Assembly: GCA_021186555.1 (NCBI GenBank)
Contig: JAJKFL010000042.1
Location: forward strand, 44,052,980-44,116,979
Source of the DNA: Reticulitermes speratus
Taxonomy: Eukaryota > Arthropoda > Insecta > Blattodea > Rhinotermitidae
Length of the DNA: 64,000 bases
Direction of reading: 5' to 3'
Shown: positions 1-31,079 of the stretch, one piece after another
How positions within the stretch are numbered: the stretch's first letter is position 1
How the letters are laid out: the number at the start of each line of letters is the position of its first letter
The notes under the pieces: model-generated
Seen by the model: the letters and a program-made list of their open reading frames with translations, nothing else
Databases searched by the model: none
What the model was told of the DNA's origin: nothing
Program-made: the position numbers and the translations under genes

Positions 1-1137
1 CAAATATCTGTTCAACAGTGTGGTGCACCGTGCCATTTACATCACGACAATTTCTCTTGTATGCTTAATTACTAAATGAAGCCTTCTGCCTATACCATCC
101 AATCAAATATCAACATATTCTTATTAGCAATAACATGTTTATTTAAACTATAGATTCCTATGATTGTCGTTTTACATATATGGATTCGTTCTGATGCTTT
201 TACTATTTCATTATATACTTTTTAAAGCACTTAATTCTCCTGACAGCCTGCCAGATGGTTCTGGCAGTCACATCAGGATTGATTAGAACTTGTGCGGTCA
301 GTGGGCTGGTCACTCACTACATCAACGCTCATGACCATAGAAACCTCCGAAAGGAGACCCCTATGCTCCGCGTTGGAGCGACAGGGACAGACAAACAACA
401 ACAATGCACTTAATCTTTTTATTGCACATCTCTGCAAGTTGGCCACATGGTTGGCCAAAACATGTAGGATTTAACTGGTTATATAAATTGATTTGAATAT
501 ACTTGTGTGCATTTGTTGGCGCTATTATTTTATGTATTCGAATAATGTACGGATTATGGATCGTATAAATCTGTTCAAACATTTAGAGATGCAAAAAAAC
601 AATAGGCCATTAGACACATTGCAATAGACACGATTCGATTAATGCCGAAGTGATATTTCATGTATTTTTCAAGTGATATGGGGTTGAATTCCTTGAAGAC
701 ACCTAAGCAAAATCACTAATTATAATAATTATTTTCATAACCATGAAGATACTATTGGGCAAGCTGAAAGTCTGTATAACAGTGTGACATACGGATGTTT
801 CATGACTTTGTTCTTCTGGAACTTGTGCCTAAAATAATTTTATACTCGAAATGTTATGTAGATGTGAGTTAAGTTACGAGTATGAAATGCGTATTTTTAT
901 GTAGTCCCATATGGTTATGTTACCTTATTTATTTACCTATCATTCTCAAAATGGCTACGAATTTAATGTGTATTCCATAATTACTTGTAGCAATGGAGCC
1001 GTGTATGTGTAACTGTTTAAATTGTGGAATACACATTTAAATTTGCTGCAGATTTAGAGTTTCTTAAACTGAAGAAACGTATGTTACAAAATCCTATATA
1101 TTTAACCATAGGTTATATGGCTATCTGTACATGAAGT
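1..1137. other. unassigned AT-rich DNA, probably GH1 gene B intron
   Basis: No recognisable exon, repeat family or RNA gene. By comparison with gene A, exon 4 of GH1 gene B should follow exon 3 leftwards; I cannot find it here, so this stretch is probably intron 3, which continues past the window edge. Confidence 0.4.
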
Positions 1138-1367
1138 CCTGTAGTTTTACCCCATAAGCTATAGGCCTACACGCATACCAAATTCTGTAGCTTTACCCCA
1201 TGCAATATAGGCCTACATACACATAAAGTCCTGTAGGTTTACCCCGTACATTATAGGCCTGTAAGTAAACAAAATACTCTACGTTTATCCCATCGGCTCT
1301 AGTCTTATACGTGTAAAATTATTCTTTAGTTTTATCCCATAGCTGTAGGCATATTTGCAAATAAAGG
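1138..1367. repeat. degenerate 46-bp minisatellite, about 5 copies
   Basis: Five successive units of about 46 bp share the frame CTGTAGtTTTACCCCAT followed by TATAGGCCTACA. Divergence grows towards the right. It lies in intron 3 of GH1 gene B. Confidence 0.7.
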
Positions 1368-1562
1368 CCCAACACCCTGGGCTGTTTAGAGAACGAATCA
1401 ATAGTTTCGGTATAAACGCCAAATGGATCTTCGGGGTTTTTGTTCTGAAGTTTTGGAACGTCCTGTACCCCTTTTCTATATAAAGGTGATTAATAACCCT
1501 ACCCCCATATCACACAGCGTGTGTTAGTTTAAACTCTTGTTGATAAGGGTCACAATACTTAC

Positions 1563-1696
1563 CATCGGCTCTATTCCATTGTCTAGAAGTGCGTTTATGA
1601 GCTTGTTGTAGTAATCAATGCCCGCCTGGTTCACCTTATTATCATGTCCTTCAGGCAGGATGCGAGCCCAGATATAGAGAAGCGATAAAGTTGTGC
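1563..1696 (-). pseudogene. GH1 gene B exon 3, with 1-nt deletion
   Basis: Homologous to exon 3 of gene A (26393-26527), with an AG acceptor after 1696 and a GTAAGT donor before 1563. The peptide reads AQLYRFSIS, then, after a frame change, [19 protein letters not shown] and on to GIEPM. The exon is 134 nt where gene A has 135: one T is missing in the codon for the Trp of the conserved SWSRILP-type motif (TCTGG instead of TCTTGG). As written this breaks the frame. It is either a real lesion, making gene B a pseudogene, or a consensus error in a T pair. All other exon features (splice sites, length, phase 0/0) are intact, so I annotate the exon but flag the break. Confidence 0.85.
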
Positions 1697-2554
1697 CTGA
1701 AAACATACACTGCTTTGCATCTCTCGTGTTGTGTGTCCATCAAAACGTACACTTATTGTGCACACTGGTAACTTTTACGTGTCTCATTTCCCTTTATTTT
1801 ACGACTCTCTCTTTAGTTCACACAACATAGCGGCGAATGAACTGGAAAGGATTTGGAAGGAGAAACTGATGTCCTGATTTGATGTACTGTCTTGATATTA
1901 GCCTCGAGGGACTGAGGACATTATGTACGTTAAATCTAGGCAATAGGCACAGTATAACTTTAAAATATCCGAGAGTGACTGGTGTAAATAAAAATTACAC
2001 ATACGTAGGTATTAAAACAAATATAAATTAGCGGAATGCTTGGTATTGTTCAGTTGTAAGTCTTTGTCTGACGCCTGTTATATAGAAGTGTAATATTAAG
2101 ACACACTATAAAAGCTATAAATTTACCTTTGTATTTTTATAGGTGTGAAATTATTTTCTCACAGTAAGGTAAGGAAATCAAATTGGGACTTATGACACTA
2201 TGGTTCCGAGGAGAATATATGAACCGAAGGTGCGAGAAGTAAGAGGAGACGGGATAAATTGGCGTAATTAGAAGTTCCGCTATAAATACTCCACCTGGCA
2301 TTTTTGAGGTGCTCAATCAAGGAGAATAACATGGCTACGCAAAGTGTTCAGACACGAGTCAGAAATTTATAAAGAATTTAACAATAAATGTAAAGGGAAA
2401 GACCACTTTGGAATTATAGCCTTAGGTGCGAAGGTAATAATGAAATGGATTTAAAGACAGGGTTTGAGGTGTTGATTGGGTTTACAGGATAGTAACCAAT
2501 GGCAGGTTTCTGCAAACACAGTAATGAAACGTCGGATTTAATAGCAGATGCAAT
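1697..2554. other. gene B intron 2, right part, no further features
   Basis: Intron sequence between exon 3 and the tandem array. I see no open coding segment, TE domain or RNA gene. Confidence 0.4.
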
Positions 2555-2880
2555 ATTTCTAGCTTAATTGCGTGACTACTGGCTTCTCAAGGACTTACCC
2601 CATATGCAACATTCTAGGTTAATTGTGTGATTACTGGCTTCTCAAGGACTCACCCCCATGTGCATAAATTAATCTAGATTAATGTTGATACGGTCTCAGC
2701 ACGTTACCGCATTGATTTCTAGGTTAATTTTGTGATTACTGGCTTCTCAAGGACTCACCCCCATGTGCAAAATTTCTAGGTTAATTGTGTGATTACTGGC
2801 TTCTCAAGGACTTACCCCCATGTGCAACATTTCTAAGTTAATTTTGTGATTACTGGCTTCTCAAGGACTCACCCCCATGT
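2555..2880 (-). repeat. tandem array of exon-2 donor-site duplications
   Basis: Five units of roughly 57-60 bp (one longer) carry TACTGGCTTCTCAAGGAC, then TYACCCCCATGT. Read on the coding (minus) strand each contains ATGGGG|GTRAGTCCTTGAG, the last exon bases and 5' splice site of GH1 exon 2. The rightmost unit is the real exon-intron junction. The unit near 2640-2720 also carries a decayed piece of exon 2 body (GATACGGTCTCAGC against GATACGAGTCGTCAGC). So the array arose by repeated duplication of the exon end plus intron start. Confidence 0.85.
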
Positions 2881-3006
2881 TCTTCAGAAGCTGCACATCC
2901 TCCATATAAAGATGATACGAGTCGTCAGCCACGTCACCGCTTGATTTATCAACCACTAATTGTGAGCGCTCATGTGTCAGTGTGTCCCAAATATTGACAC
3001 CCTTTC
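2873..3006 (-). CDS. GH1 gene B exon 2
   Basis: 134 nt, the same length and phases (1 to 0) as gene A exon 2. Acceptor AG lies at 3007-3008 and the donor GTGAGT begins at 2872. It encodes KGVNIWDTLTHERSQL, a Val-Asp-Lys stretch, then DSYHLYMEDVQLLKNMG: the beta1/alpha1 region of the GH1 barrel. The conserved His in LTHE and the acidic stretch before DSYH belong near the glycone pocket in GH1 enzymes. No lesion in this exon. Confidence 0.92.
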
Positions 3007-3808
3007 CTGAAACGTGCAAGAAGTTTCTTTACTGTTGAAATTAAAAAATTTGCAGCCATTCATCGTGTTTTTCAAATGAGTGGAAATTATGCCCCAGATA
3101 CAACAGACATGATGTCACATTCTATTAAAGCCCGACAGGTTTCTGTATAAAGGCCGACATTGTAGCCTTGACATAAGCTGTAAGGGCGTATGTCATAATA
3201 ATATAGCGATTTAGATCAAGTGTATATAGAAGAATTATAATATTTATAATAATTTAAATTTTATATTTCAAAAGCGACATCTGTTTTTCTTTGACTCACA
3301 AGTTGTGAAAACAGCACTAGACCATCTTTAGAGAAAGCATCAATTTGTGTTTCGTAAACAATATAATGAAGACAATTTCAGTCAACACATTGATTTTTTA
3401 CTATAAAAATATATGCCTTTATAAAATGCTACGTGTTTCGACCATGAGGGTCGTTAAGGCAAGAATAAATAAAAAGGAAGGCAGTCAAATACCTTGAATT
3501 GTCATCGTATGAAGGCAAATATTTGCATAATAAAAGATAATTTTGTCGACTAAAATTGCCTTTAATCTTTAGCACCAGACTAATGAGAGTCTTTTTGAAT
3601 TAATAATTCCACACATAAATGCACACTTTATATGCCACATATATATTTCGTCCTTATTATCATGAATATCAACCGTTCGGCCTTTGCGAGCATCACAGGG
3701 ATCTATCATTTATGAAATGCTCACATCAGAATTTTGATCATTAAAATTATGCACTATGAGGACAGATTTTTAAAAATATCAGATCCAAACAAAAATGTTG
3801 TTTATTTG
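3007..3808. other. gene B intron 1, part; one Penelope-like terminal motif
   Basis: Mostly unassigned. Near 3430-3465 is an ACGTGTTTCGACCATGAGGG motif on the plus strand; its complement reads GACC loop GGTC GAAAC. It resembles the degenerate hammerhead-like ends seen elsewhere in the window but lacks a full CTGANGA core. Confidence 0.35.
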
Positions 3809-4250
3809 TTAAAGTAAATTTTTATTAAAATCGATTGTCTTAATAGTTAATTGTTGTAAACGAGATTTAGACTTTGGATTTTCATGAAGAACCCATGCTC
3901 GTTGGTTTGCCGTGATGTTTGTTGATGGCGTAACAGCGCGCTGAAGGTTGTTTTCTGACTTCACTTCAGAGCGGTTTATCCTGAAAGGGTAATAATATTT
4001 AAAAATAAAATTTGATATGAAGAAGAGGTGGTTCTGTTTCAAGTATATTGTGGGGGTTGCGTCTTGAAGTGTATTCGGTGGGAGTGACTCCCACCGAATA
4101 CTTTTATAAGTGTATAGGATCCCTGATGATGGCTCGCAAAGAGCCGAAACGCGTTGGATAGTATCATGATATAAGGAGCTAGTCTGCGCCTTGAAAGTTG
4201 TGCATTTTGTTGGTGGTTTTTTTAAATAATGAAAATGCACGGTGAATTAA
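3809..4250. mobile_element. Penelope-like terminal fragment with hammerhead core
   Basis: Contains a perfect 15-bp-arm hairpin (4071-4101), a full hammerhead-type core (4123-4150) and the flanking signature GTGCATTTTGTTGGTGG followed by AAAATGCACGGTGAATTA. The last two motifs recur beside most fold-back repeats in this window (19.6, 21.8, 37.2, 41.3, 58.3 kb). Assignment to Penelope-like elements rests on the published association of such elements with hammerhead motifs; no reverse transcriptase is visible here. Confidence 0.5.
4123..4150 (+). ncRNA. hammerhead-ribozyme-like core
   Basis: CTGATGA, then helix II TGGCTC-gcaaa-GAGCC, then GAAAC. This satisfies the CUGANGA/helix II/GAAA consensus with a perfect 5-bp helix II. 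Helix III and the cleavage triplet downstream (GCG...TATC) are not clear by eye, so activity is uncertain. Confidence 0.5.
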
Positions 4251-4584
4251 GATTAAAGATAATGAGAGTCTGTTGATTACAGCTGATTTTCGGGTTCTAT
4301 ATTCTATATTATATGCTATATTGTATTATGTTCTATATTATATATTTTTGGGTTCTATATTATCAAGAATTTCATCACCTAAGAGGCACTGAATTGCTTA
4401 AGGACGGAACTTCACCAGGGATAAATGTCATTTGTATGAATATCACTTCAGAATTTTGAGTGCCAAAAATATTATCGCCTATGAAGGACAAACTTTTGTA
4501 AGAAATTCATTGAACCCAAACTAATATTGGTGTTTATTCTTGTTATGATACCAGCAAAACTTTTATCAAAATCATATTTGTGCT

Positions 4585-4860
4585 TAATTGCAGATATAAT
4601 TAAGTTTGTAAACCGAGATTTTTTTGATGAGTTTTGAGATTTTTTGACAATGAAAAAAACCATGTTCGTGTGGGTTATGACACCGTCTAGTTTGGTTGAT
4701 GGCTAACAGCGCCTGAAGGTATCTTCTGCCTTCATCTTCAGACAGCAGGTTCATCCCAGAATGTGGTAACAAATTACCAAACTGCACGGTGTCATAGCCG
4801 AGAAAATTCAATTCTCGATCATCAACACCGTGAAAACCTCGTATGTCATAAATAATTTCT
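4585..4860. repeat. diverged repeat shared with 3870-4000
   Basis: Both segments share AACCATGYTCGTGTGGGTT-like and GATGGC(G)TAACAGCGC(C)TGAAGG strings in the same order. An interspersed repeat of unknown class. Confidence 0.4.
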
Positions 4861-5298
4861 CACTAATTTAGTGTTTCTCAGCCTGTGGTCTGCAGACCCA
4901 CATGGGTTTTTGAGCTGAGTAATTCTACTGAAGAGAACATAAAGTTTTCTTTCTTGCCATTTAGGTTTTTTCCCTCTTAATTTTGTTGTAATTGCTGCTA
5001 GAAGTACTAGATTTTTTTGTGATACATTTTTATATTTTCTTAGTAAAGGATTTTAGAAATTATTTGAATGTTGTGGGTTGGTAATGATGTGTATTTGGAT
5101 AAAGTTTTGGAAGTTTCGAAGGATCGTAGAGCTGTCATCTTCAGTGTCAAGAAGCCCAAAAATTTTGGCACGAGGGAAGATAGTGTATATTATATTGGTA
5201 TGAGTGGTGAGGGTTGCGAGCCGGTGGGGTAGTAGTGATACACAGTGGGCGGGGCCTCGGCGTACTGATTGGGATGTTGTAGCAGAGACCGGATATGG

Positions 5299-5452
5299 TG
5301 AGTGAACATATATATCGGGAGTGGACATATATATCGGGAGTGGACATATATATCGGGAGTGAACATATATATCGGGAGTGAACATATATATCGGGAGTGG
5401 ACATATATATCGGGAGTGGACATATTTATCGGGAGTGAACATATACATCCCG
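5299..5452. repeat. 19-bp minisatellite, about 8 copies
   Basis: Near-identical units ACATATATATCGGGAGTGR. The period is not divisible by 3 and the unit has no stops in several frames. This creates open frames of 64 to 131 codons on both strands that I do not regard as genes. Confidence 0.9.
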
Positions 5453-5504
5453 CCTTCGGGTTCCGTGAACGGGGTCGAAAGTGTTATGTAGCTTAAAGAC
5501 TATT

Positions 5505-5560
5505 TGGCTTCTCGAGATGGACTCTGCTCCATGCAGTCTGTTTAATGAATCACATTTCAG
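5505..5560 (+). mobile_element. LINE-B 3' tail fragment
   Basis: TTGGCTTCTCGAGATGGACT then CTGCTCCATG matches the tail after the longer LINE-B copy at 51030-51520 (CTTCTCAAGAAGGACTCTGCTC). Confidence 0.45.
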
Positions 5561-5879
5561 TACACTGAATTTTTATATTCATCCGAGCACGAGGTACTGT
5601 GTATTAAATTTTGAACAGTTGGTACCAGTGATTTGAACCTTCAACAACATTAACACTTTTAAGGAGAAAATGAAGCTAAATTAAATTTAAAGATTCAGTC
5701 CGTACCGCGCAGTAAACACACTCCATCTCAGTTACAGAAACCAATCAGTCAATGCTGTATAGGAAAATAATCGCTGTTTGTTCTGATATCCATACAAAAC
5801 ACTTAAATACATTGTGTGGGCAGAACGTAGGATTGTCGAATGTTAAATCTTGTGATAAATATAGTAACTTCTAACTTAC

Positions 5880-6030
5880 CATCCTCATTCCATCCTCCTT
5901 CAATCTGGTATGAAGCCGTAGCGGCGCCTAACTTAAAGTCTTCAGGAAACGTGACGAGGGTTTCGTTATCGACGTCAGCCCCGAATACTGCCGTCACAAA
6001 GATGACGAAGCAAACCGTCTGTAACCTCAT
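5880..6030 (-). CDS. GH1 gene B exon 1 (signal peptide, partial gene)
   Basis: First exon of a second secreted GH1 glycosidase. It starts at 6030 with [18 protein letters not shown], a typical signal peptide (basic n-region, hydrophobic core, small residues at the cleavage site), followed by [20 protein letters not shown], the conserved N-terminal GH1 motif that opens the (beta/alpha)8 barrel. The 151-nt exon ends in phase 1 at a GTAAGT donor (5878-5879), matching gene A exon 1. Exons 2 and 3 follow leftwards; the rest, including the catalytic TFNEP and ITENG exons, lies beyond the window. A TATA-like box sits 69 nt upstream. The family hydrolyses beta-glucosides outside the cell; substrate cannot be inferred. 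Exon 3 carries a frameshift, so the gene's integrity is open. Confidence 0.92.
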
Positions 6031-6097
6031 CTTGTTGCTCTGTCAAGCGCCCTAGACGTGAGAATGTCAGAATACCAGAGAAACAGAGACGTCCTTT

Positions 6098-6098
<1 letters not shown>

Positions 6099-6104
<6 letters not shown>
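6099..6104 (-). promoter_or_regulatory. TATA box of GH1 gene B, inside a TA microsatellite
   Basis: TATATAAACAAAGG on the minus strand lies 69 nt before the ATG, close to the 75-nt spacing in gene A. The adjoining (TA)n run extends the box upstream. Confidence 0.5.

Positions 6105-6153
<49 letters not shown>
6100..6153. repeat. (TA)n(TG)n microsatellite
   Basis: About 17 TA units followed by about 9 TG units, directly abutting the gene B TATA box. Confidence 0.95.
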
Positions 6154-6155
6154 AT

Positions 6156-6663
6156 CAGTCTGATCAGAAATTTATAAAACAAATTTCATGGATTTTTTTG
6201 GCAAACACTATCATTCATTCCCACACAAATAAATATCTTACCATTTGTTTAGCCAGGTGTTCACAAAAATAACACTATAATGATTCGTCATATGTGACCG
6301 ATATCCTATATGACCCGCATAAATACGATACGTAAATCTCTTCTGCGTGAATTTGCGTGTTTGTTATAGCACAGTTATCAAACGTATGGCAGTAATTGTT
6401 ATTTCTAATGTCAGAGGTATATCGTTCGTATAAACAGGTGTGTACAGAAAAACAATATCACTTTACTCCATAACCCATTATAATTGTTTGTCTGATGTCA
6501 TAAATTACTTCTACAACAGCTGCGTAAACGTAATTTATGGTCACATTAACACCTTCTACTTAAGTGTGTTGTATGCAGAAATAAAGGCTGGCTTCATGCC
6601 ACTTCGATATTTCCAGCGCTCTCTAATCATTTTACCATAGGAATTAATTGAACCAATTATAAA
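6156..6663. other. gene B 5' flank, nothing recognised
   Basis: AT-rich sequence between the gene B promoter and the mariner insertion. No repeat family or exon recognised. Confidence 0.4.
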
Positions 6664-6665
6664 TA

Positions 6666-7997
6666 CACGTGGTGCAACCCAAAGTTCCCGAAATTTGAAT
6701 GCCGCGCGAAAACCGCTTGTAATACAGTTGTGGGCCTCTTGGTATCGCGAGCTGTACCCTTTGTGATCCAGTCTGCCAAGTGGCGTTGTGTTGTGTTGAA
6801 GTGTGTTTTTTCTGTGCATTTTTTTAACGTCGTGTTAGTGCTGTTTTGCGATCGCACCGACCTGCCAAAATGACTGATGTGAAGGAGCAACGGATTTGCA
6901 TTAAATTCTGCTTCAAACTCAGGAAGACGGCAGCGGAAACACACCAGATGCTTAAAGAAGCATTTGATGATAATGTCCTAGGCCAAACTCAAACCTACGA
7001 ATGGTTTAAGCGTTTCAAGAACGGATGGATGTCAGTCGATGATGACGAGCGGTCAGGACGACCTTCTACTGGAACCACTACCGAAGATGTGGCAAAAGTG
7101 CGAGAGACTATCCGGGAAGACCGAAGACGTACGATTCACGACGTTTGCAACATTGTCGGACTGTCGTATGGAACGTGCCAGCGAATTTTGTCGGATGAGC
7201 TCAACATGCGGCGCATTGCAGCAAAATTTGTGCCAAAGCTGCTGAGCAATGATCAAAAGGAACACCGCATTGCTGTCTGCACAGAGCTGAAGGAACAGGT
7301 CGAAAACGACCCTAACTTCATCTCCAACATCATTACTGGTGACGAAACTTGGGTGTTTGGTTACGACCCTGAGACGAAGCAGCAGTCGTCTCTTTGGAAG
7401 ACTCCGACTTCACCGCGACCGAAAAAAGCACGACAAGTGCGGAGCAATGTGAAATCAATGTTAATTTGCTTTTTTGACATTGAAGGCATCGTGCATCAGG
7501 AATTTGTTCCAGCAGGGCAGACGGTGAATGGAAAATTCTATTGCGACGTTTTGAGGCGATTGAGGGAAAACATCCGGCGCAAACGTCCAGACAAGTGGCG
7601 CAACAACTCCTGGGTCCTGCATCATGACAACGCTCCGGCTCACGCGTCGCTCGTTTTGCGGCAGTTTTTGGCTTCTACGAACACGACAGTCATCCCCCAC
7701 CCTCCCTACTCACCGGACCTCGCCCCCTGTGATTTTTTCCTTTTCCCAAAGATGAAATTGAAGCTCAGAGGCGACGTTTTGACAGCATTGAAGAGATCCA
7801 GACCAAATCGCAGGACGTGATGAAGACACTGACGCGAAATGACTTCCAGCAGTGCTTCCGATAATGGAAATCCCGCTGGAATCGCTGCATTAATGCAGAA
7901 GGGGACTACTTCGAAGGGGATTGAGGCAAATAAAAATTTCGATAAGTGGTTAAGCTGCGGCATTCAAATTTCAGGAACTTTTGGGTTGCACCACGTA
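6666..7997 (+). mobile_element. mariner element with TIRs and TA duplication
   Basis: About 1.33 kb, the usual mariner size. Imperfect inverted ends of about 35 bp (CACGTGGTGCAACCCAAAGT on the left, its complement on the right) are flanked by TA at 6664-6665 and 7998-7999. It encodes the decayed transposase at 6870-7924. It lies in the 4-kb gap between GH1 genes B and A. Confidence 0.93.
6870..7924 (+). pseudogene. mariner transposase, frameshifted remnant
   Basis: Begins MTDVKEQRICIKFCFKLRKT, an HTH DNA-binding N-terminus. WVPHDL-type and catalytic motifs follow in order. The catalytic triad is present as D158 (TGDETW), D253 (HHDNAPAH) and D288 (SPDLAPCDFF), with 34 residues between the last two: DD34D, mariner proper. 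Near 7772 one base is missing, shifting the frame just after KMKLKLRG; the old frame resumes as RRFDSIEEIQ. It meets a premature TAA at 7862-7864 before the original end at about 7924. The element therefore cannot make full-length enzyme, though most of the catalytic domain is open. I start at the second Met because it matches the family N-terminus. Confidence 0.93.
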
Positions 7998-7999
7998 TA

Positions 8000-9171
8000 C
8001 GAATATAAAAGTCTAATTCCTGCTATTATTTATTTATGTATGAAAGGTTTATTATTGGTTGTGAATAGGAGCAGGAAAAGTCTGAACTCAGTTTTTCTGT
8101 GTCGGTATTGCATCGTTTACCTTTGTCAAATGTTTTTAGCAGACGTCTAGGTTGCAGAAACGCTTACTGTGGGCTATTCTGCCATGTTTAAGTTCCTAGG
8201 ATAGTTCAGAGTAATAAACTACCAAAATAATTGAGGTTATGTATTTTTGAGAAAGTTTATTTTTTTTAAAGATTTTCAATTGAAACATAAAATTGGTAAA
8301 TTCTTTTTATTTAATAAAATCAGGTATGCGAAGGACAAAGTGAGAATACACAAATCTTACTTTTCCACAGCCGTGATGCAAAATGTTGATAAGTTTTGTT
8401 TATGTCAAGTAGTTCATTTTATGCAATAATCACACATGAAACCTTTGTCATGGACCAAGATCGGAGCCTGCCTTTTAAACCAGATGGTTTCAGTTAGGTA
8501 TACGGATCGTGAAGAAATTTGTGGGATGTGGGATATTGATAGATTTATTTTGTGAAGGAAGTCGTATTTAGAGAGACTTTGAAGGGGTTTTTACCAAGAA
8601 AAGAACAAGGCAGATGCTTGCAATGTTGCTTAAACGTATCAAACCTTGTGCGCCAGTGAGGTCTGCTTTATATCTTGTTTGAATACCCGCCAGAACAAAT
8701 GGATTCTCACTCCAGCAGGTTCATGGCCCCTGCATGTTCACAAATACTCGCTTGACAGCTTTCAAACAGCTCAGTTAAGTCGATCGTAGCGTGCAGTAGA
8801 ATGTACAATTTCTTTATCAGTAAAATTTTATTTATTTGTTGGCAAATTTATTAAATTTATAAAAGAAAATGAAAAAAAAAAGTGTTTCAGGATAAAAGTT
8901 TTGGTGTAATACGAGTGAAGTGAAATGTAGCTGGGAACATTTGTCCCGAATTTAATACCGGTATAAGCAGTCCTCAGCGGAAACCCCTTAATGAAAACCA
9001 ATGTACTGCCACTTTGTAGCTAGCCTTTCCTTTTGAATCCCTGAACAAAGCAAAAGGAACGTTTGCCATAATGATAGAAAAGTTATGTTTTTTTTATTAT
9101 TATCACCAACAACTGCACAATAATTCTACATACTTCTACGTGTTTCGGATAACCATCTTTGCCATGATCAA
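8000..9171. other. intergenic, nothing recognised
   Basis: Between the mariner and a fold-back repeat. Poly-T/A-rich, no open domain. At 9127-9165 an ACGTGTTTCGGATAACCATC motif resembles the Penelope-like ends, without a full hammerhead core. Confidence 0.35.
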
Positions 9172-9303
9172 GCAGTCATTTTCCACAGACTTACGCAGCG
9201 TACAGTATGTCATTGAATGGTAACTACTGCTGTAAACAATAAATGTACACACTACCATTCAATGACATACTGTACGCTGAGCACATCTGTGGAAAATGAC
9301 TGC
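9172..9303. repeat. fold-back inverted repeat, 51-bp arms
   Basis: Arms 9172-9222 and 9253-9303 (GCAGTCATTTTCCACAGA and its complement) are nearly perfectly complementary, with a 30-nt loop. Adjacent to a Penelope-like terminal motif at 9127. Confidence 0.85.
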
Positions 9304-10043
9304 TCTTTCAGTTCATAGTACCAGATAGTACAGTTAGCATTATGTAAAATTATTTTGTTCGCCTATATTTCTCTTCAATACGACGATATAAGAGCATGAC
9401 ATTGCTGATCTTACGCAGTTAGTTTGGCAGAAACTGTCATTTGCAGGGGAAGTACCGTCAATGTAATATAAACTTCACAATTAATAAACGGAGTGAAAAA
9501 AACGGCAAAATAAAAAGCACAAAAACTTAACAAACTGATATATGTCTTACATTTCGTTTATTTTAACACGTTTCGCTGTTGTACAATTCTCATCAACTTG
9601 CATTTTATTGACGAGCCCTATGTTGCGCGCAATGGATTTAGTTTAGAGATATTTCTGCTGATTATGGCGTTCTGCCGAAACTATTGCTAAAAATATGTGA
9701 TGTGAAACTTCATATGTCGTATATGATGGAAAGTATATAACAACAATGACGTCGTATATCCGTTAGGTGGATACCAAACGTTCCTGGGTTGGGGGATCGT
9801 ACTTCCTGAGCATAGAGGTAGTGTGTTTCCCAGACTGCGCGGTGTCTCATCCTATTAGACGACAATATACATGTTCATTCACGGCCGTGACAAGCTTAAG
9901 TCTTACTAGCTACATGTCAAGAAAAGTTAATTAGAGCCGTATATACTTTGATAATCGGATATTGCAGACGACAGTTTGAGTGACATTTTTAATCCATTCT
10001 CATATAATTGCATAGACACTTTTGAGGCATTCTGTATTTTAAT
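9304..10043. other. 3' flank of GH1 gene A
   Basis: Sequence downstream of the gene A stop (minus strand). ATTAAA-like strings just below 10043 and near 9990 are possible poly(A) signals. Near 9560-9600 an ACACGTTTCGCTGTTG motif resembles the other Penelope-like ends. Nothing else recognised. Confidence 0.35.
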
Positions 10044-30776
<20,733 letters not shown>

Positions 30777-30848
30777 CTCATTCCGCTTTCGAACGAACTG
30801 GACCTGTCACTGTAATAATTCCTGTGTGTTTACATCAGCTTCCTCACC

Positions 30849-30858
30849 TTTTTATACA
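30849..30858 (-). promoter_or_regulatory. TATA box of GH1 gene A
   Basis: TGTATAAAAAGG on the minus strand, 75 nt before the start codon, implying a short 5' UTR of about 45-50 nt. Confidence 0.6.
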
Positions 30859-31079
30859 TTACCGGTAATAAACTTACGTAACACCTATATACTGAGTGCC
30901 GCGTTCGTTATGGTACAACGATTTGACTCAAATGTGCATTATGCAACGCAGTTTATATCAGCTGTTGATAAAAACTTCATATTTATGGGGATAATTACAC
31001 AAAAAGCGTGGGTTTTCATAAAACATTATCTTAAATATCATATTGTCACTTTACACTTCATGAATGCGTATTACGGAAT

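Noticed and set aside
3430-3465. Further hammerhead-like motifs (also 9127, 25718, 54271, 62670)
   Set aside because: They keep GAAAC and helix II but lack CTGANGA, so I describe them only as related repeat ends.
5053-5496. Overlapping open frames on both strands (64 to 131 codons) with repeated YxCPLPIYMFTPD or YISGVNIYIGSE words
   Set aside because: They are products of the 19-bp minisatellite, open in several frames at once; no start context, splice sites or domain.
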